Of a stretch of 64,000 nt of DNA, positions 54,751 through 63,563 are shown piece by piece; position 1 is the first letter of the stretch; every line of letters begins with the position of its first letter. This DNA is from Derxia gummosa DSM 723. Its GTDB lineage: Bacteria > Pseudomonadota > Gammaproteobacteria > Burkholderiales > Burkholderiaceae_E. A model generated the notes under the pieces. It had not been told where the DNA came from. It did no database searches and saw only the letters and a program-made list of their open reading frames with translations. Position numbers and translations under genes: made by a program. The DNA lies in the NCBI RefSeq assembly GCF_000482785.1, contig NZ_KI519499.1, forward strand, positions 496,001 through 560,000, read 5' to 3'.

Positions 54751-56199
54751 ATGGCAACCGGAACCATTTCGAGTGCCGGCATCGGCTCGGGGCTGGACGT
54801 CGCAAGCCTTGTCTCGGGCCTCATGCAGGTCGAGCAGGGCACGCTCACGAACCTCAAGAGCCAGGCCTCGTCCTACCAGTCCAAGCTTTCCGCCTACGGG
54901 CAGATTTCCTCCAAGCTCTCGGCGCTGCAGACCGCCGCGCGCGCCCTCAAGCGCCCGGCCGACCTGGTGTCGCTGAGCGGCACCGTGGTCGACACCAAGG
55001 TGGCCGCGGTGTCGGTCGGCAGCGGCGCGGTCGCGGGCGACTACAGCCTCGAAGTCTCGCAGCTGGCCCGTGCCCAGCGCACCGCCAGCGCGCCCTTCTC
55101 GAGCACGACGGCCAGCGTCGCCACCGGCGCGGGCAGCCTGCACATCGCCTTCGGCACCTACAACTCGACCGGCAACAGCTTCACCGCCAATGCCGACCGC
55201 GCCGCGATCGACATCGCCATCCCGGCCGACCAGATGACGCCGATCGGCATCCGCAACGCGATCAACGCCGGCAAGCAGGGCGTGACCGCGAGCCTGATCA
55301 ACGACGCCTCGGGCACCCGGCTCGTCATCACCAACGACAAGACCGGCGAGAACCAGGCGATGAAGATCACCGCCACCGATCCCGACGGCAACGACACCGA
55401 CAACGCGGGCCTCTCCTCCCTCGCCTACGACCCGACCGCGACGGCCGGCAGCGGCAAGAACGCCACGCTCATGGCGGCCGCGCAAAACGCCAAGTTCACG
55501 CTCGACGGCATGTCGATGAGCTCGACCACCAACTCGGTGGCCGACGTGATCGACGGCGTGACGCTCACGCTGTCGGGCACCAACGTGGGCGAGCCCACCA
55601 CGCTGTCCGTCACTCAGGATTCGGGCACCGCGCTCAAGTCGATCAACGCCCTCATCGACGCCTACAACGCGGCCAACTCGACGATGCGCAGCCTCACGGC
55701 CTACAACGCCTCGACCAAGACGGCCGGCGCGCTCAACGGCGACGCGGCGGTGCGCGGCATCCAGCAGCAGCTGCGCAGCACGCTCACGAGCGCCTTCGGC
55801 AGCGGCTCGATGCAAAGGCTTGCAGATGCCGGCATCACGATCCAGACCGACGGCAGCCTCAAGCTCGACTCGACCAAGTTCAACGCCGCCTTCAAGGCCG
55901 ACAACGACGCGGTCACGGGCCTGTTCACGCAGGACGCGAGCGGCACGGCCGGCAAGGGCCTGGGCGGCGCGCTCGACACGCTGATCACCTCGATCACGGG
56001 CAGCACTGGCGTGCTCGCGGCGCGCACCGACGGCCTCAACGCGAGCATCAAGCGCAACAGCGCGCGCCAGGACGCCGAGAACACCCGGCTCGCGACCGTG
56101 CAGGCCAGCTACCAGAGCCAGTTCACCAAGCTCGACACCATCGTCTCGCAGAACAACGCGACGATGTCCTATCTCACCACGCAGCTCGCGAAGCTGTGA
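54751..56199 (+). CDS. fliD: Filament cap protein FliD (HAP2)
   Basis: 482 residues. MATGTISSAGIGSGLDVASL followed by VSGLMQVEQGTL at the start and the C-terminal coiled segment (RLATVQASYQSQFTKLDTIV then MSYLTTQLAKL) are typical. Caps the filament and folds flagellin outside the cell. The ribosome site AAGGAAGGGTGGG precedes the ATG at 54751. A copy of the dispersed palindrome lies within (55811-55824). Confidence 0.97.
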   Translation: MATGTISSAGIGSGLDVASLVSGLMQVEQGTLTNLKSQASSYQSKLSAYGQISSKLSALQTAARALKRPADLVSLSGTVVDTKVAAVSVGSGAVAGDYSLEVSQLARAQRTASAPFSSTTASVATGAGSLHIAFGTYNSTGNSFTANADRAAIDIAIPADQMTPIGIRNAINAGKQGVTASLINDASGTRLVITNDKTGENQAMKITATDPDGNDTDNAGLSSLAYDPTATAGSGKNATLMAAAQNAKFTLDGMSMSSTTNSVADVIDGVTLTLSGTNVGEPTTLSVTQDSGTALKSINALIDAYNAANSTMRSLTAYNASTKTAGALNGDAAVRGIQQQLRSTLTSAFGSGSMQRLADAGITIQTDGSLKLDSTKFNAAFKADNDAVTGLFTQDASGTAGKGLGGALDTLITSITGSTGVLAARTDGLNASIKRNSARQDAENTRLATVQASYQSQFTKLDTIVSQNNATMSYLTTQLAKL

Positions 56200-56251
56200 G
56201 CAACGGCGCGGGCATGGGCCTGTTCACGCTCACGCCCGACCGTCGCGCCTC

Positions 56252-56278
56252 TCAGGTTCGAGCCGTGACGGCCGTGAT
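56252..56278 (+). promoter_or_regulatory. Candidate sigma-28 promoter of fliS
   Basis: TCAGGTTC-N11-GCCGTGAT, five of eight in each half with exact spacing, ending 29 bp before fliS. Confidence 0.4.
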
Positions 56279-56307
56279 TAACGATAGTCAGAACGGGGGA
56301 CTCCCTC

Positions 56308-56805
56308 ATGTTTTCCAGCGCCAAACGCAGCAGCAGCTACGCCACCGTCGGCCTTGAGAGCCGCGTGCTCGGCGCCAGCCCGGTCGGTCTCGTCGTGATG
56401 CTCTACGACGGCGCGATCGAGGCCATCGACCGCGCCGTCGCGCTCGACGAAGCCGGCGACCAGGTGCAGCGCGGCCGGCTCGTGGGCCGGGCCTGCGCCA
56501 TCATCACCGAGGGTCTGCGCGTAAGCCTGAACAAGCAGGCGGGCGGCGCCATCGCCGAGAACCTCGACCAGCTCTACGACTACATGACACGCACCCTGCT
56601 CACCGCCAGCTCGCGCCGCGACATGGACGCGATCCGCTCGGTGCGCGCGCTGCTGCAGGAGCTGCGCGACACCTGGAACTCGATCGAGGCGCCGACTGCC
56701 GGCGCGCGACCGGGAGCCACGACGGGTCGCCCGGGCGGCGCGCATGCCGCCGGCGCCTTCGCAGCAGCCCAGCCCACGGCACCTCGCCGGGTGCTGACCG
56801 CCTGA
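56308..56805 (+). CDS. fliS: Flagellin export chaperone FliS
   Basis: 165 residues. YATVGLESRVLGASPVGLVV then MLYDGAIEAIDRA and the four-helix pattern are typical; an Ala/Pro-rich tail of about 30 residues is extra. It binds flagellin in the cytoplasm and prevents early polymerisation. It is followed by fliT after 31 bp. Confidence 0.96.
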   Translation: MFSSAKRSSSYATVGLESRVLGASPVGLVVMLYDGAIEAIDRAVALDEAGDQVQRGRLVGRACAIITEGLRVSLNKQAGGAIAENLDQLYDYMTRTLLTASSRRDMDAIRSVRALLQELRDTWNSIEAPTAGARPGATTGRPGGAHAAGAFAAAQPTAPRRVLTA

Positions 56806-56836
56806 CCTCCAGGCACGCCCACGACCACCAGGCCTC

Positions 56837-57145
56837 ATGAGTCGCTCCGAACGCATCATCGACTGCTACACCCGGCTCGGCAGCGCGAGCGCCGAGATGC
56901 TGTCCGCCGCCCGGGTCGGCGACTGGCAGCGCGTCGAAGCGATAGAACTGCGATGCATCGAGCTGATCCGCGAACTGCGCGACGTGACCGCGGAACCGGC
57001 GCTCGATCAGGACATCGCCCAGACGCGCATGAACACCCTGCGCCAGATCCTGGCCGACGATGCCGAGATCCGCAGTCTCTGCGAGGACGGTCTCGCCAGC
57101 GTGCACGCGCTGATCGGCCTCGCCCGCAACGCCGACCGGCGCTGA
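56837..57145 (+). CDS. fliT: FliT-like flagellar chaperone
   Basis: 102 residues, all helical. Position after fliS, length and helical pattern (RIIDCYTRLGSASAEMLSAA, WQRVEAIELRCIELIREL) fit FliT, the FliD chaperone, which in enterics also inhibits FlhDC. Sequence conservation in this family is low, so the call leans on context. Confidence 0.8.
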   Translation: MSRSERIIDCYTRLGSASAEMLSAARVGDWQRVEAIELRCIELIRELRDVTAEPALDQDIAQTRMNTLRQILADDAEIRSLCEDGLASVHALIGLARNADRR

Positions 57146-57161
57146 ACGGCATGATGCGGCG

Positions 57162-58265
57162 ATGGACCCGAGCATCACGCCGCCCGCCGGGCCGGCCGCG
57201 CCCGTAGCGCCGGTCAGTCCCGACACCGCCGCCCAGCGCGCGCTCGCGCGCCATGAGCACCGCCTGCCCGCGCCGCTGTTCAACGCGACGCGCGAGGCCG
57301 GCCAGGCCGCCGTGGTCGAGGGCGGCATCGCCCGTCTGGCCCAGCTCCAGCGCGCCCTGCCACCGCCCGATCTGCCGGGCAGCCAGCCGGTGGCGCACGC
57401 CGTCTTTCCGTGGACCGCGAGCGCCGAGGCCGTGCCGCTCGCCACCACCCAGAGCGCGCTGCTCATCAAGCGCGCCACCGAACCCGCCGCCGCCCTTGCC
57501 GACCTGCACACGACACCCGCGCCGGGCACGCCGGCGGTGGCCGTCGATGCCGGCCTGCTCACCAACTGGACCAGCGCCGTCAACGCCGGCTCGCCCGGCG
57601 ACGGCGCCGGCTCGCGGGATGCGGACGGCCAGGACCGGCAGCCTCCCGGCCAGCGCGGCACCGACACCGCGACACCCGCGCGTTCGGCCTCGGGCGACGC
57701 GGCCCCCGGCGCCGACCATGGCATGCCGACCGCCGGCGGCGCCTCCGCCAGCCCGGCCACCCCTGCGACCACCACCCCTGCGACCACCACGCCTGCGGCC
57801 GCGCCTGGCCACGCCACGCCGGCCGACGACGGCGGCCCCCCCGGCAGCGCCACGCTCGCGCCCGACACCCGCGCGTCCGCCGCGCAACCGCGGCCGACGC
57901 CGGAGTCGCAGCCGGCGCCGCAACCTCAGCTCATCGCCGCCCTGCCCCAGCCCGACCCGCGCTGGCTCGCGCCCGAGCCGCGCCCGACGGGCCTCGCCCT
58001 GCTCGACATCGCCGAGGACGGCCGCCACGGCGCACAGCAAGAAGGCGCCGCGCCGCTCATCGCGACGCTGCGCCTTCAGCTGCCCAATCTCGGGCCGGTC
58101 GAGCTGCGCCTCGCGCTCAGCGGGACGCAGGCCGATCTGTCGATCTACGCCGGGAAGGAGGCGTTGGCCACGCTCGCGGCCGGTGCCTCGTCGCTGGCCG
58201 GCTCGCTGTCGGCCTGGGGCATCTCGTCGTCAACGCCCTCGTATTCGCCGATCCGCAAGTCCTGA
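57162..58265 (+). CDS. FliK-like hook-length control protein
   Basis: 367 residues. A long disordered Ala/Pro/Thr-rich stretch, including repeated TTPATTTPA, leads to a C-terminal domain (about 300-360: LIATLRLQLPNLGPVELRLA, then LSGTQADLSIYA and LSAWGI) matching the FliK C-terminal pattern. FliK-like genes after fliST are common in Burkholderiales. Whether it is the hook ruler or a paralogue is unclear, as no fliEFGHIJK cluster is in view. Its last 121 bp overlap the 3' end of the opposing glycosyltransferase gene. Confidence 0.75.
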   Translation: MDPSITPPAGPAAPVAPVSPDTAAQRALARHEHRLPAPLFNATREAGQAAVVEGGIARLAQLQRALPPPDLPGSQPVAHAVFPWTASAEAVPLATTQSALLIKRATEPAAALADLHTTPAPGTPAVAVDAGLLTNWTSAVNAGSPGDGAGSRDADGQDRQPPGQRGTDTATPARSASGDAAPGADHGMPTAGGASASPATPATTTPATTTPAAAPGHATPADDGGPPGSATLAPDTRASAAQPRPTPESQPAPQPQLIAALPQPDPRWLAPEPRPTGLALLDIAEDGRHGAQQEGAAPLIATLRLQLPNLGPVELRLALSGTQADLSIYAGKEALATLAAGASSLAGSLSAWGISSSTPSYSPIRKS

Positions 58266-61200
58266 ACACCGCGCGGCGAGAACGCCGAGGCCCAGTCGTC
58301 GAGGTGATGGTCGAGCCAGAAACCGTTGCGCACCCAGTCGCGCAGGCCGTCGCCGAGCTTCGCGCGCACGTCGGGCGAATGCGCGAGTTCGCGCAGCGTC
58401 GAGATCCACTTGGCCGGCTCGTTGGGCAGGCGCACCACCGGCGCGTTGGCCTCGCGGTAGGGATGGATGTCGGTGCACACGACCGGCCAGCCGCAGGCGC
58501 CGTACTCCAGCAGCCGCAGATTGCTCTTGCACTCGTTGAAGGCGTTCACCTCCAGCGGCGCGATCGCCAGGTCGAGGTCGAGCGCGGCCATGCGCTTGGG
58601 GTAGTCCTCGATCCTGGTCCAGCCCACGAACTCCTTGACGTAGGGCCGGATCTCGTCCGGGCACATGCCCATGAAGACCCAGTCCACCTCGCCTGCAAGC
58701 GCTTTCACGACCTCGAACACCAGTTCCAGATCGCCGCGATGCTGGGCCGCGCCGACCCAGCCGAAGCGCGGCTTCGCGCCTCGGTTGCGGCGGCTGCGCA
58801 GCCCGTCCCAGCGCGCGCGGGTCAGGCCGTTGGGCACGATGCGGATGTCGTCGATCATGCCGGCGCAGAAGTCGGCCAGCGGAGCGGTCGACACCACGAG
58901 CCGGTCCGACAGCGCGAGCGATTCGCGCAGGCGGCGGCGCATGTCGCGGTACTGGCGCTTCATGTCGTCGTGGATGCTGCTCTTCTCGGGGATGGCGGTG
59001 ATGAGGTCGTCCAGCCCCTGCACGCGCAGGATGTTGGGCAGGAAGCGCTTGTAGCGCTTCCAGGCCGCGATCAGGCCGTCGCTCACCGCCGTGTGCAGCA
59101 CGAACACGTCGGGCTCCAGCCGCGCCAGCTCGGGCACGCTCGGCAGACGCAGCTTGGCGCCGGCGAAGCGCACGTAGTCGGTCTGCATCAGGCCCGCCTC
59201 CGACAGCCCGCGGAAGGGGTCGATCATGCGGTAGTCGCCCGCGCCGCCGGGGGCCGGCAGACCGAACACGCGCGGCCGGTCGTGGAAGGCGCGGTCCCAG
59301 TTGATGGGCAGCGCGGTCTCGGGCAGCGCGCGCGAGTTCGAGAGCGACAGGTTGGGGTTGTAGAAGCGGTCGTTGGCGATCTGCGGCAGCCAGCGCGTCA
59401 GGAAGCGGTCGCGCTCCTGGCTGCGCGTGACCGACTTCTGCGCATCGGCCACGGCGCGCTCGGCATCGAGGCCGAACTCGGCGCGGATCGACACGCTGCC
59501 GTGATGCACCAGCGTGGCGAAGGGCGTCATCAGCACCTTGAGACCGAGGCGGCGCACGCGCAGGCAGTAGTCGACATCGTTGTAGAGCACGGCGAAGGCC
59601 TGGTCGTCCATGCCACCGAGCTGCTCCCACACCTCGCGCCGCGTCATGAGGCAGGCGCCGGTCACGGCGCTGGCCTCGTGGTCGGTGACGAGGGTGTTCA
59701 TCCAGCCCGGCTGGTCGGGCGATTCGCCGATGTGCAGATGCTGGGCCGGCGAGACGATCGGGTCGCCCGCGCCGTCGCGCATGCCGAGCACGATGCCGGC
59801 GTGCTGCAGCAGCCCGCTCTCCGGAAACACCAGCCGCGCGCCCACCACGCCCACGTCGGGGCGCATCGCGTGCTGGACCATGCGTTCGAGCCATTGCGCC
59901 TGCACGATCTGGCAGTCGTTGTTGAGCAGCACGATCACGTCGCCGGTGGCGGCGCGCACGCCGAGGTTCATCTGCGCGGCGTAGTTGAACGGATGCGGAT
60001 AGCCCACGACGCAGAAGCGCGAGCCCCATTCGGCGCGCATGCGGTCGTAGAACTCGAAGGTCTCGGCCTCGCTCGACTGGTTGTCGATGACCACGACCTC
60101 GAAGTCGGCGTAGTCGGTCAGCTCGAACACGCTCTGGATGCAGGGCTCGAGAAATTCGATCTTGTCGCGCGTGGGCACGAGGATGGACACGCGCGGATGC
60201 GCATGCTTCCAGGTCGTGCGCACGGTGTTCTGCATGCGCCCGGCGCCGGCCGTGGCGCAGCCGGGCGCCTGGCGGTCGAGATGGGCCTGGACGATGGCGA
60301 TGAGTTCGGGGCCGTGGTCGGCCGGCGGCTCGGCCTGGAAGTGGAACAGCGGCGCGGCCACATGGCGCACGACGTATTCGCTGAAGCTGTCCACCACGCG
60401 CAGCAGCGCGCCGTACCAGGCGAGGCCGTCCACGTCCTCCAGCCCGCCGGCGTCGGCCAGGGCGCGCGCGTCGGCGGCGCAGGCGGCGCCGATGTAGTCG
60501 TGGCCGCGCAGCAGTTCGAGCGTGAAGTCGGGCTTGAAGTGCGGCCGGCGCTCGTCGCCGTCGCCGGTGGCCTGGTCGTGGTCGGCGTACACCACGCGGG
60601 CGTCGCCGCGCAGGTTGATGTGGTCGGCGATCTGCACCAGCGCCTGGGTGGCGAGCGTGCTGCCGGGCGGCAGGCAGAGCACCCAGTCGGCGCCGATCTG
60701 GCCGAGGCGGCGGTTGACCACCGCGCGCCAGCTTTCGCCGGCTTCGCGCCGGGTCCAGGCCAGGCGGCCGTCGGTGTTGAACACCTCGCCGGGCGCGCCG
60801 TCGGTGGAGACCACCTCCAGCACCCAGTTGCCGTACATCTGGTGGTAGAGGCTTTCAAGCGTGTCGCTCAGGGCCTTGAGTTCATGCGACTCGGCGGGCA
60901 CGAACACCCGGAAGCGCGGCGCGTGCGACCAGGTGCTGCCGATGCGCTCGGCGAACAGCTGGCCCTCGATGCCGTGCAGCTCGTGCACCTTGGTGAAGTC
61001 GCCGTACAGCCGCACCGCGAGTTCCTGGCGCTCGTCGTCGTCGCGGGCGTTGCCGCAGGCGCGCTTGTAGCCGAAGGGGTCGAGCCGGCGCGCGAGTTCG
61101 GCCTGCCAGGCCAGCGTGGCGGCGCGCACGCCGGCATCGGGATGGGCGGCCAGCCGGCGCAGCGCCGACCAGATGTGCAGGTCGAAGATCGGCTCGGTCA

Positions 61201-62062
61201 GCAGGCTCTCGATACGCAGCGGCAGCAGCGCGTCGCAGGCCCAGCCCTTGCCGTCGATCTCGGTGGCGAAGGCGGCGGCATGCAGCGCGGGCGGCAGCGT
61301 GGTGGCGAGGTCGAGGCCGTCGAGGCGGCGCAGGTTCTGCTCGGTCACGTCGGCCGGGCCGCCGACAGGCACGGCGCGTTCGTCGCCCACCAGCCAGATC
61401 GCGGCCGGCAGTTCGAGCATGGCCGGGCGGCCGGCGTGCAGCGCGAGCGCGAGGCCGCAGGGCCGGGCCACGCCCACGCCGGCGGCGCGCAGCGCGGCCA
61501 GACCGGCGCGCAGCGCGGCGCTGCGCGCGACCAGGGTGCCGTCATGCGGCAACTCGTTGGCACGCACCCAGCGCGCGAGCCAGCCGGCGCTGTCGGCGCC
61601 GGGCAGGTTCACGGCCCTGGCCTTGCCGGCGATCTGGTTGGCGCGGGTTTCGAGCGGATTGCGCGAACGCGCTTCCACATGGGTCCAGACCGCCGGGCAG
61701 CCGGCGTCGGCCAGCAGTTCGAGCTGGCGCGCGAGCTTGCCCTCGACCCAGACACAATCGGCGCTGGCGATGGCGATGAAGGCGCCTTCGGCGCGGGTGA
61801 TGGCGTCGGTCAGGCCGGTCGGGCCGGCGCAGTCGCGCAGCACGAGGCCGGCGGCCGCGACGCGAGCCGACAGCTCGGCGCGCAGCGCGGCGTCGGCGCC
61901 GTCGAGCAGCAGCACCTCGGCCCAGGCCTCGGACTGCGTGAGCGCGCTGGACAGGACGAACAGGGCGGTGGCCGGCGCGGGCGCCGGGTCGAGCACGAGC
62001 GAGACGCGGGCGGGGCCGGCGGCGATGCGACCGAGCGCATCGGCTAGGGAATTCGGGGTCAT
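58145..62062 (-). CDS. Giant multidomain glycosyltransferase
   Basis: 1305 residues, cytoplasmic. The first 370 residues are weakly GT-like. A GT2-like module (about 385-560) has VYADHDQ and the HFKPDFTLELLRGHDYIG pattern. A full GT2 module (about 620-880) begins RVSILVPTRDKIEFLEPCIQ with VVVIDNQSS and LLNNDCQ. A GT-B-like module (about 950-1280) holds RIVPNGL, RFGWVGAAQHRGDLEL and LRLLEYGACGWPVVCTD. The start at 62062 follows AACGGAGTCG. Large fusions like this beside fliC often glycosylate flagellin; the sugar is unknown. The 3' end is antisense to the FliK-like gene. Confidence 0.88.
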   Translation of the reverse strand: MTPNSLADALGRIAAGPARVSLVLDPAPAPATALFVLSSALTQSEAWAEVLLLDGADAALRAELSARVAAAGLVLRDCAGPTGLTDAITRAEGAFIAIASADCVWVEGKLARQLELLADAGCPAVWTHVEARSRNPLETRANQIAGKARAVNLPGADSAGWLARWVRANELPHDGTLVARSAALRAGLAALRAAGVGVARPCGLALALHAGRPAMLELPAAIWLVGDERAVPVGGPADVTEQNLRRLDGLDLATTLPPALHAAAFATEIDGKGWACDALLPLRIESLLTEPIFDLHIWSALRRLAAHPDAGVRAATLAWQAELARRLDPFGYKRACGNARDDDERQELAVRLYGDFTKVHELHGIEGQLFAERIGSTWSHAPRFRVFVPAESHELKALSDTLESLYHQMYGNWVLEVVSTDGAPGEVFNTDGRLAWTRREAGESWRAVVNRRLGQIGADWVLCLPPGSTLATQALVQIADHINLRGDARVVYADHDQATGDGDERRPHFKPDFTLELLRGHDYIGAACAADARALADAGGLEDVDGLAWYGALLRVVDSFSEYVVRHVAAPLFHFQAEPPADHGPELIAIVQAHLDRQAPGCATAGAGRMQNTVRTTWKHAHPRVSILVPTRDKIEFLEPCIQSVFELTDYADFEVVVIDNQSSEAETFEFYDRMRAEWGSRFCVVGYPHPFNYAAQMNLGVRAATGDVIVLLNNDCQIVQAQWLERMVQHAMRPDVGVVGARLVFPESGLLQHAGIVLGMRDGAGDPIVSPAQHLHIGESPDQPGWMNTLVTDHEASAVTGACLMTRREVWEQLGGMDDQAFAVLYNDVDYCLRVRRLGLKVLMTPFATLVHHGSVSIRAEFGLDAERAVADAQKSVTRSQERDRFLTRWLPQIANDRFYNPNLSLSNSRALPETALPINWDRAFHDRPRVFGLPAPGGAGDYRMIDPFRGLSEAGLMQTDYVRFAGAKLRLPSVPELARLEPDVFVLHTAVSDGLIAAWKRYKRFLPNILRVQGLDDLITAIPEKSSIHDDMKRQYRDMRRRLRESLALSDRLVVSTAPLADFCAGMIDDIRIVPNGLTRARWDGLRSRRNRGAKPRFGWVGAAQHRGDLELVFEVVKALAGEVDWVFMGMCPDEIRPYVKEFVGWTRIEDYPKRMAALDLDLAIAPLEVNAFNECKSNLRLLEYGACGWPVVCTDIHPYREANAPVVRLPNEPAKWISTLRELAHSPDVRAKLGDGLRDWVRNGFWLDHHLDDWASAFSPRGVQDLRIGEYEGVDDEMPQADSEPASDEAPAASVANASFPA
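58694..58707. repeat. Dispersed palindrome copy in the glycosyltransferase gene
   Basis: TGCAAGCGCTTTCA, one mismatch from TGCAAGCGCTTGCA; see findings. Confidence 0.45.
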
Positions 62063-62312
62063 CTTTTTTCGACTCCGTTGATCGGGGCGGGGCCAGCATC
62101 GGATTTCTTGAGTCCGTCGATTGCCTGAAAACCCGGCCCTTCCCGCGCCAATTGGAATCCGCCGCCGCCAATCGGCACGCCTTGCCACCAACGCCGTGAG
62201 ACGACGATCGCAAGCGCCGAATTGCCGCCACCGACCCGCGCTCTTCAAGGCATGCAAGCCGGCCCGACCGGACTAACTTCCGGACACCTGCCGACGAACG
62301 GCATCCAAGACC

Positions 62313-62615
62313 ATGACCCGCCGCCCCGACGCCCCCGCCCCCAGCCAGCCGGCCGCGCCGCCCCTGGCCGCCACCCTCGCCTACGACCCGCAGCGCGACG
62401 CCGCGCCGCGCGTGACGGCGCGCGGGCGCGGCGCGATCGCCGAAGAAATCCTGCGCCGCGCCGACGAGGCCGGCGTGCCCCGCGTGCACAGCGAGGCGCT
62501 CGCCGCCGCGCTGGTGCGCATGGACATCGACATGCAGATCCCGCCCGAGCTGTATCTGGCCGTCGCCGAAATCCTTGCCTGGGTGGCCAGACTCGACGAG
62601 GAGGCCGCGCGATGA
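62313..62615 (+). CDS. FlhX-like protein (FlhB C-terminal domain homologue)
   Basis: 100 residues without membrane helices. The sequence AATLAYDPQRDAAPRVTARG then AIAEEILRRADEAGVPRVHS resembles the part of FlhB after the NPTH cleavage site (FlhB-CC); NPTH itself is absent. Such FlhX/FhlB paralogues can substitute for the FlhB C-fragment in some bacteria. The stop overlaps the ycgR ATG in ATGA. A weak FliA-like TCAAGG element lies 62 bp upstream. Confidence 0.82.
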   Translation: MTRRPDAPAPSQPAAPPLAATLAYDPQRDAAPRVTARGRGAIAEEILRRADEAGVPRVHSEALAAALVRMDIDMQIPPELYLAVAEILAWVARLDEEAAR

Positions 62616-63358
62616 GCAGCGAAGACGCCTTCTCCTGGCGCGCCGAGCGCTACCTCATCAGCAATCCGATCGAGGTGCTGGGCTGGATGCGCACCATCGC
62701 CGAGCGCCGCGTGCTGTGCAGCGTCACCACGCCCGACGGCCGCTCCAGCTTCCTGTCGCCGCTGGCGCGCATCGACGACCGCAAGCGCACGATGCTGGTG
62801 GACGCGCCACGCGACCGCTCGATCGAGCGCGCGCTGGTCAACGAGCGCGAGGGCATCTGCGACGTGCTGCTCGACAACATCCGCATCGCCTTCGACGTGA
62901 GCGTGCGCGGCACGGTCGAGGGCGGTGACGACACCACCGGCCATTCGGGCCGCGGCGTGGTGCTGGCCGTGCCGAGCCGCCTGCACCGGCTGCAGCGGCG
63001 CGAGAGCTTCCGGGTACTGGTGCCGCCGCGCCTCGCGCCCCGGCTGCGCATTCGCGGCTTCGAGGCGAGCTGGAAGGTGCGCGACCTGAGCGTGGGCGGC
63101 GTGGGCATCGTGCTGCCCAACGACACCCTGCTGCCCGAAGTGGGCCATGTGTTCGAGGACGCCTCGCTCGACCTGGAGGACATGCGCTACTTCATGAGCC
63201 TGCGCGTCTGCCACGTCACCACGAGCGACCCGCGCCAGCTCAAGCCCGAATGGCGACTGGGCCTGCAATTCATCAAGCCCTCGGCCGGACTGGAGCCGGC
63301 CATCGCGCGCGCCGTCAACGACATGGCGCGCGAGACGGGGCATGTGAAGGGGCGCTGA
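62612..63358 (+). CDS. ycgR: YcgR-family PilZ c-di-GMP effector
   Basis: 248 residues. An N-terminal YcgR domain (about 10-110) and a C-terminal PilZ domain with the c-di-GMP-binding motifs RRESFR and DLSVGG. When loaded with c-di-GMP, YcgR brakes the flagellar motor by binding stator or rotor proteins. The ATG overlaps the FlhX stop by four bases, so translation is coupled. It is the likely read-out for the cyclase and phosphodiesterase genes at 15.6-19.3 kb. Confidence 0.93.
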   Translation: MSSEDAFSWRAERYLISNPIEVLGWMRTIAERRVLCSVTTPDGRSSFLSPLARIDDRKRTMLVDAPRDRSIERALVNEREGICDVLLDNIRIAFDVSVRGTVEGGDDTTGHSGRGVVLAVPSRLHRLQRRESFRVLVPPRLAPRLRIRGFEASWKVRDLSVGGVGIVLPNDTLLPEVGHVFEDASLDLEDMRYFMSLRVCHVTTSDPRQLKPEWRLGLQFIKPSAGLEPAIARAVNDMARETGHVKGR

Positions 63359-63422
63359 AGCCCGCGCGGGCCGCCGGGGTCGGAGCCATCCGCCGGCACA
63401 CGCCATGGCCGACGCGACGCCC

Positions 63423-63449
63423 TCAAGATCCGCGCCGCCGCGCCGATAA
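63423..63449 (+). promoter_or_regulatory. Sigma-28 promoter before the GT9-type gene
   Basis: TCAAGATC-N11-GCCGATAA: the -10 is a perfect octamer and the -35 keeps TCAAG, with exact spacing. It ends 114 bp before the ATG at 63564. Confidence 0.6.
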
Positions 63450-63563
63450 CGCCCCCTTCCCCGCGCTTATCGGCCGATCCGTCGCCGGCCCGCTGCCGAG
63501 AATGGCCTGCATCCGCCACACCGCAGGCACGACGATGAATCCCCACCGCTCCGGGAGCCGGTC

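Noticed and set aside
59042-59062. Inverted repeat GGAAGCGC-N5-GCGCTTCC
   Set aside because: It lies inside the glycosyltransferase and follows from two similar codon runs (KRY, KRF); no regulatory context.
57410-62047. A 1545-codon plus-strand open frame opposite the giant glycosyltransferase
   Set aside because: Same reason: a compositional shadow with no motifs and no ribosome site, overlapping the FliK-like gene in another frame.
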